NCBI RefSeq assembly: GCF_014649695.1
Contig: NZ_BMTN01000023.1
Coordinates: 57,102-121,101 of the forward strand
Reading direction: 5' to 3'
DNA: 64,000 nucleotides
Source: Streptomyces kurssanovii
GTDB lineage: Bacteria > Actinomycetota > Actinomycetes > Streptomycetales > Streptomycetaceae
Notes under the pieces: generated by a model
Databases searched by the model: none
What the model was told of the DNA's origin: nothing
Seen by the model: the letters and a program-made list of their open reading frames with translations, nothing else
In this document: positions 10,322 through 19,038 of the stretch, one piece after another
Layout: every line of letters begins with the position of its first letter
Position numbering within the stretch: the first letter of the stretch is position 1
Position numbers and translations under genes: made by a program

Positions 10322-10393
10322 TGGCCGCCTGACCGGTGACCCGCCGTCCCGAGGGACAGCCAGGTGGGAGATCGGAGCCTCCACTTGTGGGCC

Positions 10394-10409
10394 GGACACG
10401 GACGTGTCC
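10394..10409 (-). repeat. infC leader 5' hairpin (GGACACG / CGTGTCC)
   Basis: A perfect 7-bp inverted repeat with a 2-base centre, placed close to the expected transcription start of infC. It would form the first structure of the leader RNA, or could be an operator at DNA level. Confidence 0.4.
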
Positions 10410-10425
10410 AGCCGGTCGTCACACA

Positions 10426-10455
10426 AGGCTAGCAGCTCCCGGGGGGACGGGCTAA
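10426..10455 (-). promoter_or_regulatory. Candidate infC promoter
   Basis: On the minus strand a TAGCCT hexamer (10426-10431) sits 18 bp from TTAGCC (10450-10455). The -10 fits the Streptomyces housekeeping pattern well; the -35 is a weak match. If used, the infC leader would be about 290 nt long and include all the hairpins listed here. Confidence 0.4.
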
Positions 10456-10503
10456 CCGGTGGCCGGGGCGGCGGCGCCAGGGACGGGGCATATCGTGTGC
10501 GTC

Positions 10504-10875
10504 ATGAGTGACGCGACCTCCCCGAACGAAACACCCGAATCACCCGACTTCGACGCCATGGCGCGCGACATCGCCGAGGTCCCGGCCGTCGAGGTGATCG
10601 TCACGGTCGCGGTGAACCTGATGAGCGCTGCAGCCGTCAAGCTCGGCCTGACCGACGACGCCGAGGACCACAAGGACCTGGACGAGGCACGCAAGCTGGT
10701 GCACGCCCTGGCCGGGCTGCTCGACGCGAGCACCACGGAGATCAGCTCGTTCCACGCGGCGCCGCTGCGGGACGGTCTGAAGTCCCTGCAGCTCGCCTTC
10801 CGTGAGGCGTCGCTGGTGCCGGACGAGCCGGGCCAGGGTCCCGGCGAGAAGTACACCGGCCCGGTGTACGGCTGA
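10504..10875 (+). CDS. DUF1844 domain-containing protein
   Basis: A 123-residue acidic soluble protein, well conserved in actinobacteria with no known function. The family core is readable: FDAMARDIAEVPAVEVIVTV, NLMSAAAVKLGL and LDEARKLVHALAGLLD. I chose ATG 10504; it is divergent from infC. Predicted mostly helical, with no signal peptide, membrane helix or catalytic motif. It converges with the SseB gene with a single base between their stops. The syntenic position next to infC in Streptomyces suggests a housekeeping role (inference). Confidence 0.87.
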   Translation: MSDATSPNETPESPDFDAMARDIAEVPAVEVIVTVAVNLMSAAAVKLGLTDDAEDHKDLDEARKLVHALAGLLDASTTEISSFHAAPLRDGLKSLQLAFREASLVPDEPGQGPGEKYTGPVYG

Positions 10876-10876
10876 C

Positions 10877-11614
10877 CTATTCCTTCACGTAGAAGGGCTC
10901 GCCCGGAGGGGTGGCCCCGGCCGGCAGCAGCGCCAGGTCGAGGCCCCGCACCAGGCGGGCCCTCAGTACGTCGTCCGACGCGAGCGCCCGGGCGACGCGA
11001 CTGCCCGCCTCCGCCGGCTCGGCGTCCGCTGCCAGCACCAGGGCGAGCGTGCCGTCAGAGTCCCGGCCGGGACCGAGGTGGGCCCGCAGCACCGCCGGTT
11101 CCGCGGCGACCGCCGTACGTACGGCCCCGGTGACCGCCGGGTCGGCGAGCGGGTCGGTGCTGGTACGGCCCTCCGCGAGGGCGAGCAGGGCGGGACCGGT
11201 GAGCTGGTACGGGACGGGCCCGGCCAGGTCGAGCACGACGGTGTCCGCCTTCTCGTGGGCCGCTGCCCGCAGCGCCTGGTGCAACGGCACGGCTACGGGA
11301 CGCGCCTTGGGATCCCACCGGGCGAGCGAGGCGATCGACGTGAACGCGGGCAGTGCCCGGCGGGAGCCGGCCGTGAGCGTCGGCACGGCCATGTCACTGG
11401 TCTTCTCACGGCGCAGACCGGTCTGCGGGTCCTCCTCGACCTCACCGAGCACGGCGACGATCGGGACCAGGAGCCGGGCGCCCCGGAGCGCCTCCAGGAC
11501 CCGCGGTTCGGCCCCGCGGTCCTCGGACCAGGCGGCGAGCGCCGCCTCCAGGGCCGGGTCGGCGGTGCCGTCGTCGTCGGAGAAACCGGGGTCGGGAATG
11601 TTCTTGAGCGCCAC
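10877..11614 (-). CDS. SseB family protein
   Basis: A 245-residue cytoplasmic protein of the SseB family (enhanced serine-sensitivity type), starting MALKNIPDPGFSDDDGTADP. The SseB core is visible as a LEALRGARLLVPIVAVLG segment near residues 40-60 and a PAFTSIASLARWDPKARPV segment near 95-115. No enzymatic motif is apparent and the function is unknown. Actinobacteria often carry SseB-like proteins near type VII secretion genes. Here it sits beside a mycosin-type protease and may belong with it (inference). Confidence 0.82.
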   Translation of the reverse strand: MALKNIPDPGFSDDDGTADPALEAALAAWSEDRGAEPRVLEALRGARLLVPIVAVLGEVEEDPQTGLRREKTSDMAVPTLTAGSRRALPAFTSIASLARWDPKARPVAVPLHQALRAAAHEKADTVVLDLAGPVPYQLTGPALLALAEGRTSTDPLADPAVTGAVRTAVAAEPAVLRAHLGPGRDSDGTLALVLAADAEPAEAGSRVARALASDDVLRARLVRGLDLALLPAGATPPGEPFYVKE

Positions 11615-11670
11615 GCACCGAGCCTAACGCCCTGCTCGCGGGCGCCTGTCGGCGGCTGCCGGGCGCCGGG

Positions 11671-12840
11671 TCAGAGGCGGCGTGTGCGGCCGCCGCGCCA
11701 GAGGACCACGGCCATGGCCAGGAGCAGCGCCCCGGCGCCGCCGGCGGCCACGGCGAGCCAGCCGCCCGGGCCGCCGTCCGCGCCCTCCGGCCGGGGGCCC
11801 GGGCCGAAGAACTCCTCGCGGTAGCCCGCGGTGGCCGCCGTCGGGTCGCCGGGGCGCAGCCGGGAGCCCTCGCTGATCGCCGCGGCGGGGTCGACCGTGC
11901 CGTAGCCCTTGGAGTCGTCACGGCCGCCCTTGGGGGCGTCGCGCGCGGTGTCGATGAGGAGCTTCTTGATCTGCGCGGGCGTGAGGTCCGGGTGTGCCGA
12001 GCGCACCAGGGCGACCGCGCCGGACACGAAGGCCGCCGCCGCGCTGGTCCCCCAGCCCTCGTAGTAGCGGCGGTCGGGGTCGGCGATGACGATGTTGACG
12101 CCCGGCGCGCTGACGGTGGCGTACCAGCGGCGGGTGGAGAACGACGCGTGGGTGCCCCAGCGGTCGACGGCGGTCACCGCGATGACGCCCGGGTAGGCGG
12201 CGGGGTAGGAGATGCGGTCGCCCTTCTCGCCGCCGTTGCCGGCGGAGGCGACGACGACGGAGCCCTTGGAGAGCGCGTACTGGACGGCCGCGTCCTCGCC
12301 CGCCTCGGGGTGCGCGGACTCGCTGTCGTCGCCGAGCGAGAGGTTGATGACGTCGGCGCCCTGGTCGGCGGCCCAGCGGATGCCCTGGGCCAGGGCCGTG
12401 CCGCGGCTCTTGCGGGCCTTGTCGCGGGCCTTGTCGCTGCCCTCGAGGATGACGCGGACCGGAAGGATCTTCGCCTCGGGGGCGATGCCGAGGACGCCCG
12501 ACTCCCGGCCGGGTCCGTGGCCGTGGGCGGCGACGATGCCGGCCATCGCCGTGCCGTGCCGGGCCCAGGCACGGTCGCCGCGTTCGGCGCCGAAGCCGAT
12601 GAAGTCCTTGCCCGGCAGCACGGAGCCGGCCAGGTCGGGGTGCTGGTCGTCGACACCGGTGTCGAGCACGGCGACGGTGATGCCCTCGCCCTTGGTGGTC
12701 CGCCACGCCTGCTCGGTGTTCATGGCGTCGAGGCTCCACTGCTGGGCCCGTATGGCGTCCGCGTGCGCGGGCGTCGCCGGCAGCACGACGAACGACGTGG
12801 CGGCGAGGGCGGCGACGACGCGCAGGCGGTGGCGTCTCAT
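11671..12840 (-). CDS. mycP: Mycosin-type S8 serine protease (type VII secretion-associated)
   Basis: A 389-residue membrane-anchored subtilisin-like protease. A signal peptide covers about residues 1-27 (ending TPAHADA). The catalytic triad is intact: Asp in VAVLDTGVDDQHPDL, His in RHGTAMAGIVAAHG, and Ser in GWGTSAAAAFVSGAVAL. A C-terminal helix (WLAVAAGGAGALLLAMAVVL) and RRGGRTRRL-like basic tail anchor it with the protease domain outside. This is the mycosin layout of type VII (ESX) secretion. Its ATG overlaps the stop of the upstream Pro-rich gene (ATGA). No EccC, EccD or EsxA-type gene lies in the window, so it is an orphan mycosin here. Confidence 0.9.
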   Translation of the reverse strand: MRRHRLRVVAALAATSFVVLPATPAHADAIRAQQWSLDAMNTEQAWRTTKGEGITVAVLDTGVDDQHPDLAGSVLPGKDFIGFGAERGDRAWARHGTAMAGIVAAHGHGPGRESGVLGIAPEAKILPVRVILEGSDKARDKARKSRGTALAQGIRWAADQGADVINLSLGDDSESAHPEAGEDAAVQYALSKGSVVVASAGNGGEKGDRISYPAAYPGVIAVTAVDRWGTHASFSTRRWYATVSAPGVNIVIADPDRRYYEGWGTSAAAAFVSGAVALVRSAHPDLTPAQIKKLLIDTARDAPKGGRDDSKGYGTVDPAAAISEGSRLRPGDPTAATAGYREEFFGPGPRPEGADGGPGGWLAVAAGGAGALLLAMAVVLWRGGRTRRL

Positions 12841-14441
12841 CGGGGCTCCTCCGTCCCCCTGCGCACGGCTCCGCGCAGGCCCTTCTCGATGCGCTCGGCG
12901 ATACCGGTGGCCTCGTGGCCGAGCCCCGCCTGGGCGGGCGCGTTCGTGGCGCCCTCGGCCTGGGCCTCGTCGGCCGGCTGGGGGTCGGCCACGGCACGGC
13001 CGTCGGCGAAGCCGGAGACGGCGTAGACGACGACCGGGGCCTCGGTCACGACCTCCACGGTCCAGCTGGCGCGCTGCTCGTCGCCGAACCCGGCGGAGAC
13101 GGTGCCCTTGGCCGGGAACGTACGAGGCATCAGGTCGGTTCGCTCGCCGAGCGACTCGGTCGTGAACCGGTTGTGCAGGGCGAGCATCCCCTTCTCGTCC
13201 GCCTCGGTGAAGACCAGGCCCACGGTGGTGACGCTGCTGGCCGTCGCGTCCGTGTACGTGGCGCGCAGGACGCGCGTGCAGCCGACGGGCTCCAGGGCCT
13301 TGGTGAGCAGCGGGTCGAGCGCGGTGGCGCAGTCGCTGTCGGGTGCGACGGCGATCCGCGTCCAGACGCGGTCCGCGCCGCCGGGCCCGGCTCCGTCGCC
13401 GTCGAGCTGCCGCGGGAAGAGGGTGTCCACGGGGACGCTGTGCCAGGCGGTGCGCACCTCGGCGTAGACGTTCTCTTCGGCCGTGTCGGCGCTCGAATCG
13501 CCGGTCAGCCAGGTGCCGGTGACGGCTCCGCCGATCAGACCGAGGCCGAGCACGACGGCGGCGATTGCCCCGACGGTCCGTGCGGGGTGCCGGGTGCGTA
13601 CGGGACGCAGCCGGGTCGTCATCTCGGCCGGGGTCTCGGGCGGGATCCACATCTGCGCGGGAGGGCGCGGCGCGTCGGGCCGCGGGGTCATGTCGACGCT
13701 GCCGACCGGCCGCGGCGGCCGCGCGGGGCGTGCCGGGGCCACGGGCCGGGGCCCGTCGGCGACTGGCCGTAGCCGTGTGGTGGTCTCGACCTCGGGGATC
13801 GACCCGTCGGCCGGTCCGTCCGCCTGCCCGGGCCGCGGCTGCGGCACCGCGTGGGGCGGGGCCATGGGAGACACGGAAGGCCGGTCGACGCCCGCGGCCG
13901 GGCGCGACGGCGGAACGGCGGAGGAACGCTCAACACCGGTGGCCGGGCGCGACGGCGGAACGGCGGAGGAACGCTCACCACCGGTGGCCGGGGGACGCGG
14001 CGGGGACACGGGCCGGGCGGGGGCGGCAGGCGCCGGCGCCGGACGCGGCGGCGCGGCCTGGGCGGGCCCGGCGGGCGGCGGAGGGGAAACGGGGCGGCCG
14101 GGGGCGGCATCGGCGCCGGGGCGCGCCGGCGGCACGCCGGCTCCGGGCAGGGCAGGCAGTGCTGCGGCGCCCGACCGGGCGGCCGGAGTGCCGGGAGCCG
14201 TCGTGGCGGACGCACCGGGAACGGGCGTACCGCCGGGAGCCGTCGTGGCAGAGCCGGGAGCGGGCGTACCGGCAGGAGTCGGGGGAGAACCCGGCGGCGT
14301 GGGCGGCGTGGGCGAAGGCGTCACGGGCGGGCCGGAGCGGGACGGGCCGGAGGCATCGTCGTCCGGCGGCAGCAGGGCCTCCGAGATACGGGAGCGGGGC
14401 GGGGGCTGCGGGCCGGAAGGGCGCTGCGCCTCCGTGCTCAT
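12837..14441 (-). CDS. Pro-rich single-pass membrane protein, partner of mycosin
   Basis: A 534-residue protein of unrecognised family. About residues 1-285 are Pro/Ala/Gly/Ser-rich and probably disordered, including two near-identical 15-residue repeats built on ERSSAVPPSRPA. One membrane helix (TVGAIAAVVLGLGLIGGAVTGTWL) lies near residues 287-310. The outer domain has two Cys residues that could form a disulfide (DSDCATALD and PVGCTRVLRA). The layout of a disordered cytoplasmic arm, one helix and a folded outer domain recalls ESX-associated proteins. Translational coupling to the mycosin supports joint function. No enzymatic motif was seen. Confidence 0.75.
   Translation of the reverse strand: MSTEAQRPSGPQPPPRSRISEALLPPDDDASGPSRSGPPVTPSPTPPTPPGSPPTPAGTPAPGSATTAPGGTPVPGASATTAPGTPAARSGAAALPALPGAGVPPARPGADAAPGRPVSPPPPAGPAQAAPPRPAPAPAAPARPVSPPRPPATGGERSSAVPPSRPATGVERSSAVPPSRPAAGVDRPSVSPMAPPHAVPQPRPGQADGPADGSIPEVETTTRLRPVADGPRPVAPARPARPPRPVGSVDMTPRPDAPRPPAQMWIPPETPAEMTTRLRPVRTRHPARTVGAIAAVVLGLGLIGGAVTGTWLTGDSSADTAEENVYAEVRTAWHSVPVDTLFPRQLDGDGAGPGGADRVWTRIAVAPDSDCATALDPLLTKALEPVGCTRVLRATYTDATASSVTTVGLVFTEADEKGMLALHNRFTTESLGERTDLMPRTFPAKGTVSAGFGDEQRASWTVEVVTEAPVVVYAVSGFADGRAVADPQPADEAQAEGATNAPAQAGLGHEATGIAERIEKGLRGAVRRGTEEPR
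13896..13985. repeat. Two tandem 45-bp repeats inside Pro-rich gene
   Basis: Two adjacent 45-bp units (13896-13940 and 13941-13985) differ at one base, and a truncated third start follows. They encode the repeated ERSSAVPPSRPA block, keep the reading frame, and would let the disordered arm change length by slippage or recombination. Confidence 0.85.
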
Positions 14442-14623
14442 TCCACCCCCCGTTGCTCAATCACGTACCGCCGGCTGATCACCCTTGCGGGCAGGCGCTG
14501 CGTCACCTCGTGCGGTCACTCTAACGGGCACGATCGACGGCGTCGGCCACCTGCCCGCGGTCCGTGGGGATCTGCCCAAAACATCCCCTACCCCGGGGTA
14601 ATCCTGTCTGGCAAGCTCGGCCC

Positions 14624-15826
14624 ATGACTCCCCGTTCCGATGACCGGGCCCGTTACGACAAGGCCACCGCCCACCTCGACGCACCCGTCGCGATCGTCGA
14701 TCTCGAGGCCTTCGACGCCAACGCCGGCGATCTGGTGCGCCGGGCCGGAGGCAAGCCCGTGCGGGTCGCGAGCAAATCGGTGCGCTGCCGGGCGCTGCTC
14801 GAACGGGTGCTGGCCATGGACGGGTTCGCCGGGATCATGTCGTTCACGCTGGACGAGTCGATCTGGCTGGCGCGGGCCGGTTTCGACGACGTGCTGCTCG
14901 CCTATCCCTCCGCGGACCGGGCCGGTTTCGCCGAGCTCGCCGCCGACCCCAAGCTCGCCGCCGCGGTGACGGTGATGGTCGACGACCCGGAGCAGCTGGA
15001 GCTCATCGACGCCTCGCGCGCCGGTGGTACGGCGGAGATCCGGCTCTGTCTCGAACTCGACACGGCGCTCCACCTGTTGGGCGGCCGGGTGAGGGTCGGC
15101 GCACGGCGCTCGCCGCTGCGTGAGCCGGCCCGGCTCGCGGACATGGCCAGGTCGATCGCGCGCCGCCCGGGCTTCCGCCTGGTAGGGCTGATGGCGTACG
15201 AGGGCCATGTCGCCGGTGTGGGCGACGCGGTCGCCGGTTCGCCGGTGCGTTCGCGTGCCGTGCGGCTGATGCAGCGCGCGGCCCGTAAGGAGCTGGCGGC
15301 CCGCCGGGCGGCCGTGGTGCGGGCGGTGCGGGCGGTGGAGCCCGGTCTGGAGTTCGTCAACGGCGGCGGCACCGGCAGTGTGCAGCACACGGCGGCCGAG
15401 GACGCGGTCACGGAGATCGCGGCCGGTTCCGGCCTGTACGCGCCGCGCCTGTTCGACAACTACACGTCGTTCACGGCCCGGCCCGCCGCGTTGTTCGCGC
15501 AGCCGGTGGTGCGCCGGCCCGGTGTGGGAGCGGTCACGGTGCTCGGCGGCGGCTATCCCGCCTCCGGTGCCGCCGGCCGGGACCGGCTGCCCGTGCCGTG
15601 GCTGCCCGAGGGGCTGCGGTACGACCCCCAGGAGGGTGCCGGGGAGGTGCAGACGCCGCTGCTGGGTCCGCCCGCCGACGATCTGCTGATAGGCGACAAG
15701 GTGTGGTTCCGGCATGCCAAGGCCGGTGAGCTGTGCGAGCGTTTCGACACTCTGCACCTCGTCGAGGGCGACCGTGTGACGGGCACCGCGCCGACGTACC
15801 GGGGCGAGGGCCGCACCTTCCTGTGA
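14624..15826 (+). CDS. PLP-dependent amino acid deaminase/aldolase family protein
   Basis: A 400-residue fold-type III PLP enzyme related to alanine racemase and D-threonine aldolase. The N-terminal barrel has VAIVDLEAFDANAGDLVRR and the PLP lysine in KPVRVASKSVRCRALLERVL. The barrel continues through FRLVGLMAYEGHVAGVGD and FVNGGGTGSVQHT (phosphate-binding Gly-rich loop). The C-terminal domain has the DDLLIGDKVWFRHAKAGELCERF stretch typical of D-serine dehydratase/D-threonine aldolase-like enzymes, where His and Cys could hold a metal. The physiological substrate cannot be read from sequence. I chose ATG 14624 because the residues conserved in this family start right after it. Confidence 0.85.
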   Translation: MTPRSDDRARYDKATAHLDAPVAIVDLEAFDANAGDLVRRAGGKPVRVASKSVRCRALLERVLAMDGFAGIMSFTLDESIWLARAGFDDVLLAYPSADRAGFAELAADPKLAAAVTVMVDDPEQLELIDASRAGGTAEIRLCLELDTALHLLGGRVRVGARRSPLREPARLADMARSIARRPGFRLVGLMAYEGHVAGVGDAVAGSPVRSRAVRLMQRAARKELAARRAAVVRAVRAVEPGLEFVNGGGTGSVQHTAAEDAVTEIAAGSGLYAPRLFDNYTSFTARPAALFAQPVVRRPGVGAVTVLGGGYPASGAAGRDRLPVPWLPEGLRYDPQEGAGEVQTPLLGPPADDLLIGDKVWFRHAKAGELCERFDTLHLVEGDRVTGTAPTYRGEGRTFL

Positions 15827-15860
15827 GGCCGGTGTCCGGCCCTGCCGCGGCGGCGGCCCG

Positions 15861-16835
15861 TCAGCCGGGGCCGATGCTGCTGCCGACGCCGCCGCCCGTG
15901 CTTTCGCCGACGGGGCGGATGCTCGCGGCCACTTCGTCCATCACCTCGAGTCCGGGCGCGGACGGGGCCGCGTCGAAGGCGAAGCGGACGACCATCAGCG
16001 CCCCGGTGCCGGCGGGTGAGGGGAAGGCGATCGTCTGCACGTAGCCGCCGGGTCCCGCGCCGGTGACGACCTGCCAGCGCACCAGATAGCCGGCCTTCCC
16101 CGCGACGGCGAAGTTCTGCGACTTGAGGACCTTGTGGGACTCGATACCGCCGTGGGGGCGGTTGCCGAGGGTGTCCTCGCCGTACACCTTTTCCGCGTAC
16201 CGGGAGATGTCCTCCTTGGCCACAGCCTCCGCCGTGGCGGCGTCCGTGCTCGCGGCGAGGGAGGACACCCGGCCGTGGCGGCAGAGGGAGGACCCTCCTC
16301 CAGGGCAGTCGTACGTCTCGTCCGTGTAGATCGTGGCGCCCTCTTCGAGGGAGCTGGTGGCCCGCACCCAGCCGTCCGGGACAGCGAGTGTGATGCCGTT
16401 GAGCTGGTCCTCGAGCACCGTGGCGTCGTCCGTCGCGGCGGGCGACGCGGTGGCGCTGTTCTTCGGGTCGGCCGTCGGCGGGGCGGGCGTCGGGCTGCTG
16501 CTCGGCGCGGTCTTGGGGGCCGACCCGCTGTCGTCCCCGCCGAGGAGTACGGCCCCGGTCGCGACCGCCGCGACGAGCACGATCCCGGCGGCGGCGAGCG
16601 CCATGAGCCGCTTGGTGCCGCTGCCGTCCGGGCCGGTGCCGGCGGGCCGCATCGGGACGGTGTGCGGCTGCGGCGGCCCGAACGTCCCGCCCGGTCCCTG
16701 CGGCGGAAGTCCCGGCACGCCGCCCGTGGCCTGGGCCGCGCGGGAGTGCGCGGTCCAGGCCGTGCCGTCCCACCAGCGTTCGGTGTGGGGCGCCTGGGGG
16801 TCCGGGTACCAGCCGGGAGGGGTCGTCATGCTCAT
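15861..16835 (-). CDS. DUF2510 domain membrane protein
   Basis: A 324-residue protein with an N-terminal DUF2510 motif (PPGWYPDPQAPHTERWWDGTAW), a short WW-like module common in actinobacterial membrane proteins. A Pro/Gly-rich linker and one membrane helix follow (LMALAAAGIVLVAAVATGAVLL, about residues 80-102). The rest is an outer domain with a Ser/Thr/Pro-rich stalk, two Cys in YDCPGGGSSLCRHG, and an Asp/Ala-rich C-terminus. No catalytic motif was recognised. The outer domain probably acts at the cell surface. It converges with the aldolase-like gene 34 bp away. Confidence 0.8.
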   Translation of the reverse strand: MSMTTPPGWYPDPQAPHTERWWDGTAWTAHSRAAQATGGVPGLPPQGPGGTFGPPQPHTVPMRPAGTGPDGSGTKRLMALAAAGIVLVAAVATGAVLLGGDDSGSAPKTAPSSSPTPAPPTADPKNSATASPAATDDATVLEDQLNGITLAVPDGWVRATSSLEEGATIYTDETYDCPGGGSSLCRHGRVSSLAASTDAATAEAVAKEDISRYAEKVYGEDTLGNRPHGGIESHKVLKSQNFAVAGKAGYLVRWQVVTGAGPGGYVQTIAFPSPAGTGALMVVRFAFDAAPSAPGLEVMDEVAASIRPVGESTGGGVGSSIGPG

Positions 16836-16869
16836 CCCGCCACCTTATGGGCGGCGGGGGGCCGGCGGG

Positions 16870-17652
16870 CTACAGAGGGGTCACGTACGCCCCGGAGATC
16901 CCGCCGTCGACGAGGAAGTCCGTGGCGTTGACGAACGACGAGTCGTCGCTGGCGAGGAAGGCGACGGCGGCGGCGATCTCGTCGGCCTCGGCGAAACGCC
17001 CGGCCGGGATGTGCACCAGGCGCCGTGCTGCCCGCTCCGGGTCCTTGGCGAACAGCTCCTGGAGCAGCGGGGTGTTGACCGGCCCCGGACACAGGGCGTT
17101 GACCCGGATGCCCTCGCGTGCGAACTGCACGCCCAGTTCCCGTGACATGGCGAGCACGCCGCCCTTGGAGGCGGTGTAGGAGATCTGGGAGGTGGCGGCA
17201 CCCATGATCGCCACGAAGGAGGCGGTGTTGATGATGGAGCCCCTGCCCTGGCGCTGCATGTAGGGGATGGCCGCCTTGCAGCACAGGTAGACGGAGGTGA
17301 GGTTGACCTCCTGCACGCGGCGCCACGCGTCGATGCCGGTGGTGAGGATCGAGTCGTCGTCGGGGGGCGAGATGCCGGCGTTGTTGAAGGCGACGTCGAC
17401 GCTGCCGTAGGTGTCGTACGCCGCCTTGAACAGCGCGTCGACCTGTTCGGCGTCGGTGACGTCGACGCGTACGAAGGTGCCGCCCACCTCCTCGGCCGCG
17501 GCCTTGCCCGCCGTCTCGTCGATGTCGCCGCAGACGACGCTCGCGCCTTCGGCGGCGAGCCGGCGCGCGGCGGCCAGGCCGATGCCGCTGCCGGCGCCGG
17601 TGATCACTGCGGTGCGGCCTTCGAGGCGGCGGCAGAGCGGGGTCTCGGTCAT
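16870..17652 (-). CDS. SDR-family NAD(P)-dependent oxidoreductase
   Basis: A 260-residue classical short-chain dehydrogenase/reductase. The cofactor motif TGxxxGxG is present as TGAGSGIGLAA at about residues 18-28, NNAG at about 90, and the catalytic Ser and YxxxK (YTASKGGVLAM) at about 150-165. A C-terminal GGISGAY motif follows. It is last in a three-gene minus-strand set: GlnA4-like ligase, aldehyde dehydrogenase, this SDR. In the proposed ethanolamine route it would oxidise the hydroxyl of gamma-glutamylethanolamide to an aldehyde (inference from context). It begins 6 bp after the dehydrogenase stop, indicating one operon. Confidence 0.9.
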   Translation of the reverse strand: MTETPLCRRLEGRTAVITGAGSGIGLAAARRLAAEGASVVCGDIDETAGKAAAEEVGGTFVRVDVTDAEQVDALFKAAYDTYGSVDVAFNNAGISPPDDDSILTTGIDAWRRVQEVNLTSVYLCCKAAIPYMQRQGRGSIINTASFVAIMGAATSQISYTASKGGVLAMSRELGVQFAREGIRVNALCPGPVNTPLLQELFAKDPERAARRLVHIPAGRFAEADEIAAAVAFLASDDSSFVNATDFLVDGGISGAYVTPL

Positions 17653-17658
17653 GGTGTC

Positions 17659-19038
17659 TCAGGCCTCCGTGCTGATGAAGACGTTCTTGGTCTCGGTGAA
17701 AGCGGTGAGCGCGTCGGGGCCGAGTTCACGGCCGAGCCCGGACTGCTTGTATCCGCCGAACGGGGTCCAGTAGCGGACGCTGGAGTGGGAGTTGACGGAG
17801 AGGTTGCCGGCGCGGACGGCGCGGGAGACGCGCAGGGCACGGGCCACGTCTCGGGTCCAGAGGGAGCCGGAGAGGCCGTACTCGGTGGCGTTGGCGAGCC
17901 GTACGGCGTCCTCCTCGTCCTCGAACGGGATCACGGCGGCGACGGGTCCGAAGATCTCTTCGCACGCGGCGGGCGCGTCCGGCGCGATGTCGGTGAGTAC
18001 CGTCGGCGGGAACCAGAAGCCCGGTCCGTCGGGGGCGGTGCCCCGGATCGCCGTGGCGCCGTCCGGGACGTAGCCGCGCACCCGTTCCAGTTGGGTGCGT
18101 GAGATCAGCGGGCCCATCTGCGTCTTCTCGTCGGAGGGATCGCCGACGACGACCGATTCGACGGCGGGGGCGAGCAGGTCGAGGAAGCGGTCGTACACCG
18201 ATGCCTGCACAAGGATCCGGGTGCGGGCGCAGCAGTCCTGTCCGCTGTTGTCGAGGAAGGACATGGGGGTGGCGGCGGCTGCGGCGTCCAGGTCCGCGTC
18301 GGCGAAGACGATGTTGGGGCTCTTGCCGCCGAGTTCGAGGGTCAGCCGCTTCACGCGGTCCGCGCACGTGGCCATGATGCTCTTGCCGACCCTGGTGGAG
18401 CCGGTGAAGACGATCTTCGCGACGCCGGGGTGCTCGACGAGCGCGTTGCCGGTCACGTCACCGGCGCCGGGCAGCACCTGGAAGAGATGCTCGGGCAGGC
18501 CGGCCACCAGGGCGAGTTCCGCGAGGCGCAGGGCGGTCAGCGGGGTGGTCTCGGCCGGTTTGAGCAGGACGGCGTTGCCGGCGGCGAGTGCGGGGGCCGT
18601 GCCCCAGGCGGCGATCGGCATGGGGAAGTTCCAGGGCGCGATCACGCCGACGACGCCGAGCGGTTCGAGGATCGTGACGTTCAGGCCGCCCGGGACGGGG
18701 ATCTGCCGGCCGTTCAGGCGCTCCACTCCCCCGGCGGCGTAGTCGAGCAGGTCGCGCACGTTGCCCGCTTCCCACCGGGCGTTGCCGACGGTGTGGCCCG
18801 CCTCGAGGACCTCGAGCCGGGCCAGTTCCTCGAGGTGGTCGTCGACGACGGCGGCGAAGCGGCGCAGCAGCCGGGCCCGGTCGGCGGGTGCGGCGGCCGC
18901 CCACTGCACCTGGGCCCTCGTGGCGCGGGCGGCGGCGGCGTCGACCTCCGCGACGGTCGTCGCGCGGACGGTCCGCACGACTTCTCCGGTGGCCGGGTCG
19001 AGTACGTCGTGGTGCGTGTCAGCCAAGGGGTGCCTCAC
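17659..19038 (-). CDS. Aldehyde dehydrogenase, ethanolamine/gamma-glutamyl cluster
   Basis: A 459-residue NAD(P)-dependent aldehyde dehydrogenase. Key residues are in place: the Asn of PWNFPMPIAAW, the general-base Glu in LELGGKSPNIVFADADLD, the catalytic Cys in NSGQDCCARTRILVQ, and EIFGPVAAVIPFEDEEDAV. It starts at GTG 19038, overlapping the stop of the upstream GlnA4-like gene (ATGTGA), so the two are translationally coupled. Context suggests oxidation of a gamma-glutamylated aldehyde to the acid, as PuuC does in putrescine breakdown. The exact substrate is inferred. Confidence 0.92.
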   Translation of the reverse strand: MRHPLADTHHDVLDPATGEVVRTVRATTVAEVDAAAARATRAQVQWAAAAPADRARLLRRFAAVVDDHLEELARLEVLEAGHTVGNARWEAGNVRDLLDYAAGGVERLNGRQIPVPGGLNVTILEPLGVVGVIAPWNFPMPIAAWGTAPALAAGNAVLLKPAETTPLTALRLAELALVAGLPEHLFQVLPGAGDVTGNALVEHPGVAKIVFTGSTRVGKSIMATCADRVKRLTLELGGKSPNIVFADADLDAAAAATPMSFLDNSGQDCCARTRILVQASVYDRFLDLLAPAVESVVVGDPSDEKTQMGPLISRTQLERVRGYVPDGATAIRGTAPDGPGFWFPPTVLTDIAPDAPAACEEIFGPVAAVIPFEDEEDAVRLANATEYGLSGSLWTRDVARALRVSRAVRAGNLSVNSHSSVRYWTPFGGYKQSGLGRELGPDALTAFTETKNVFISTEA

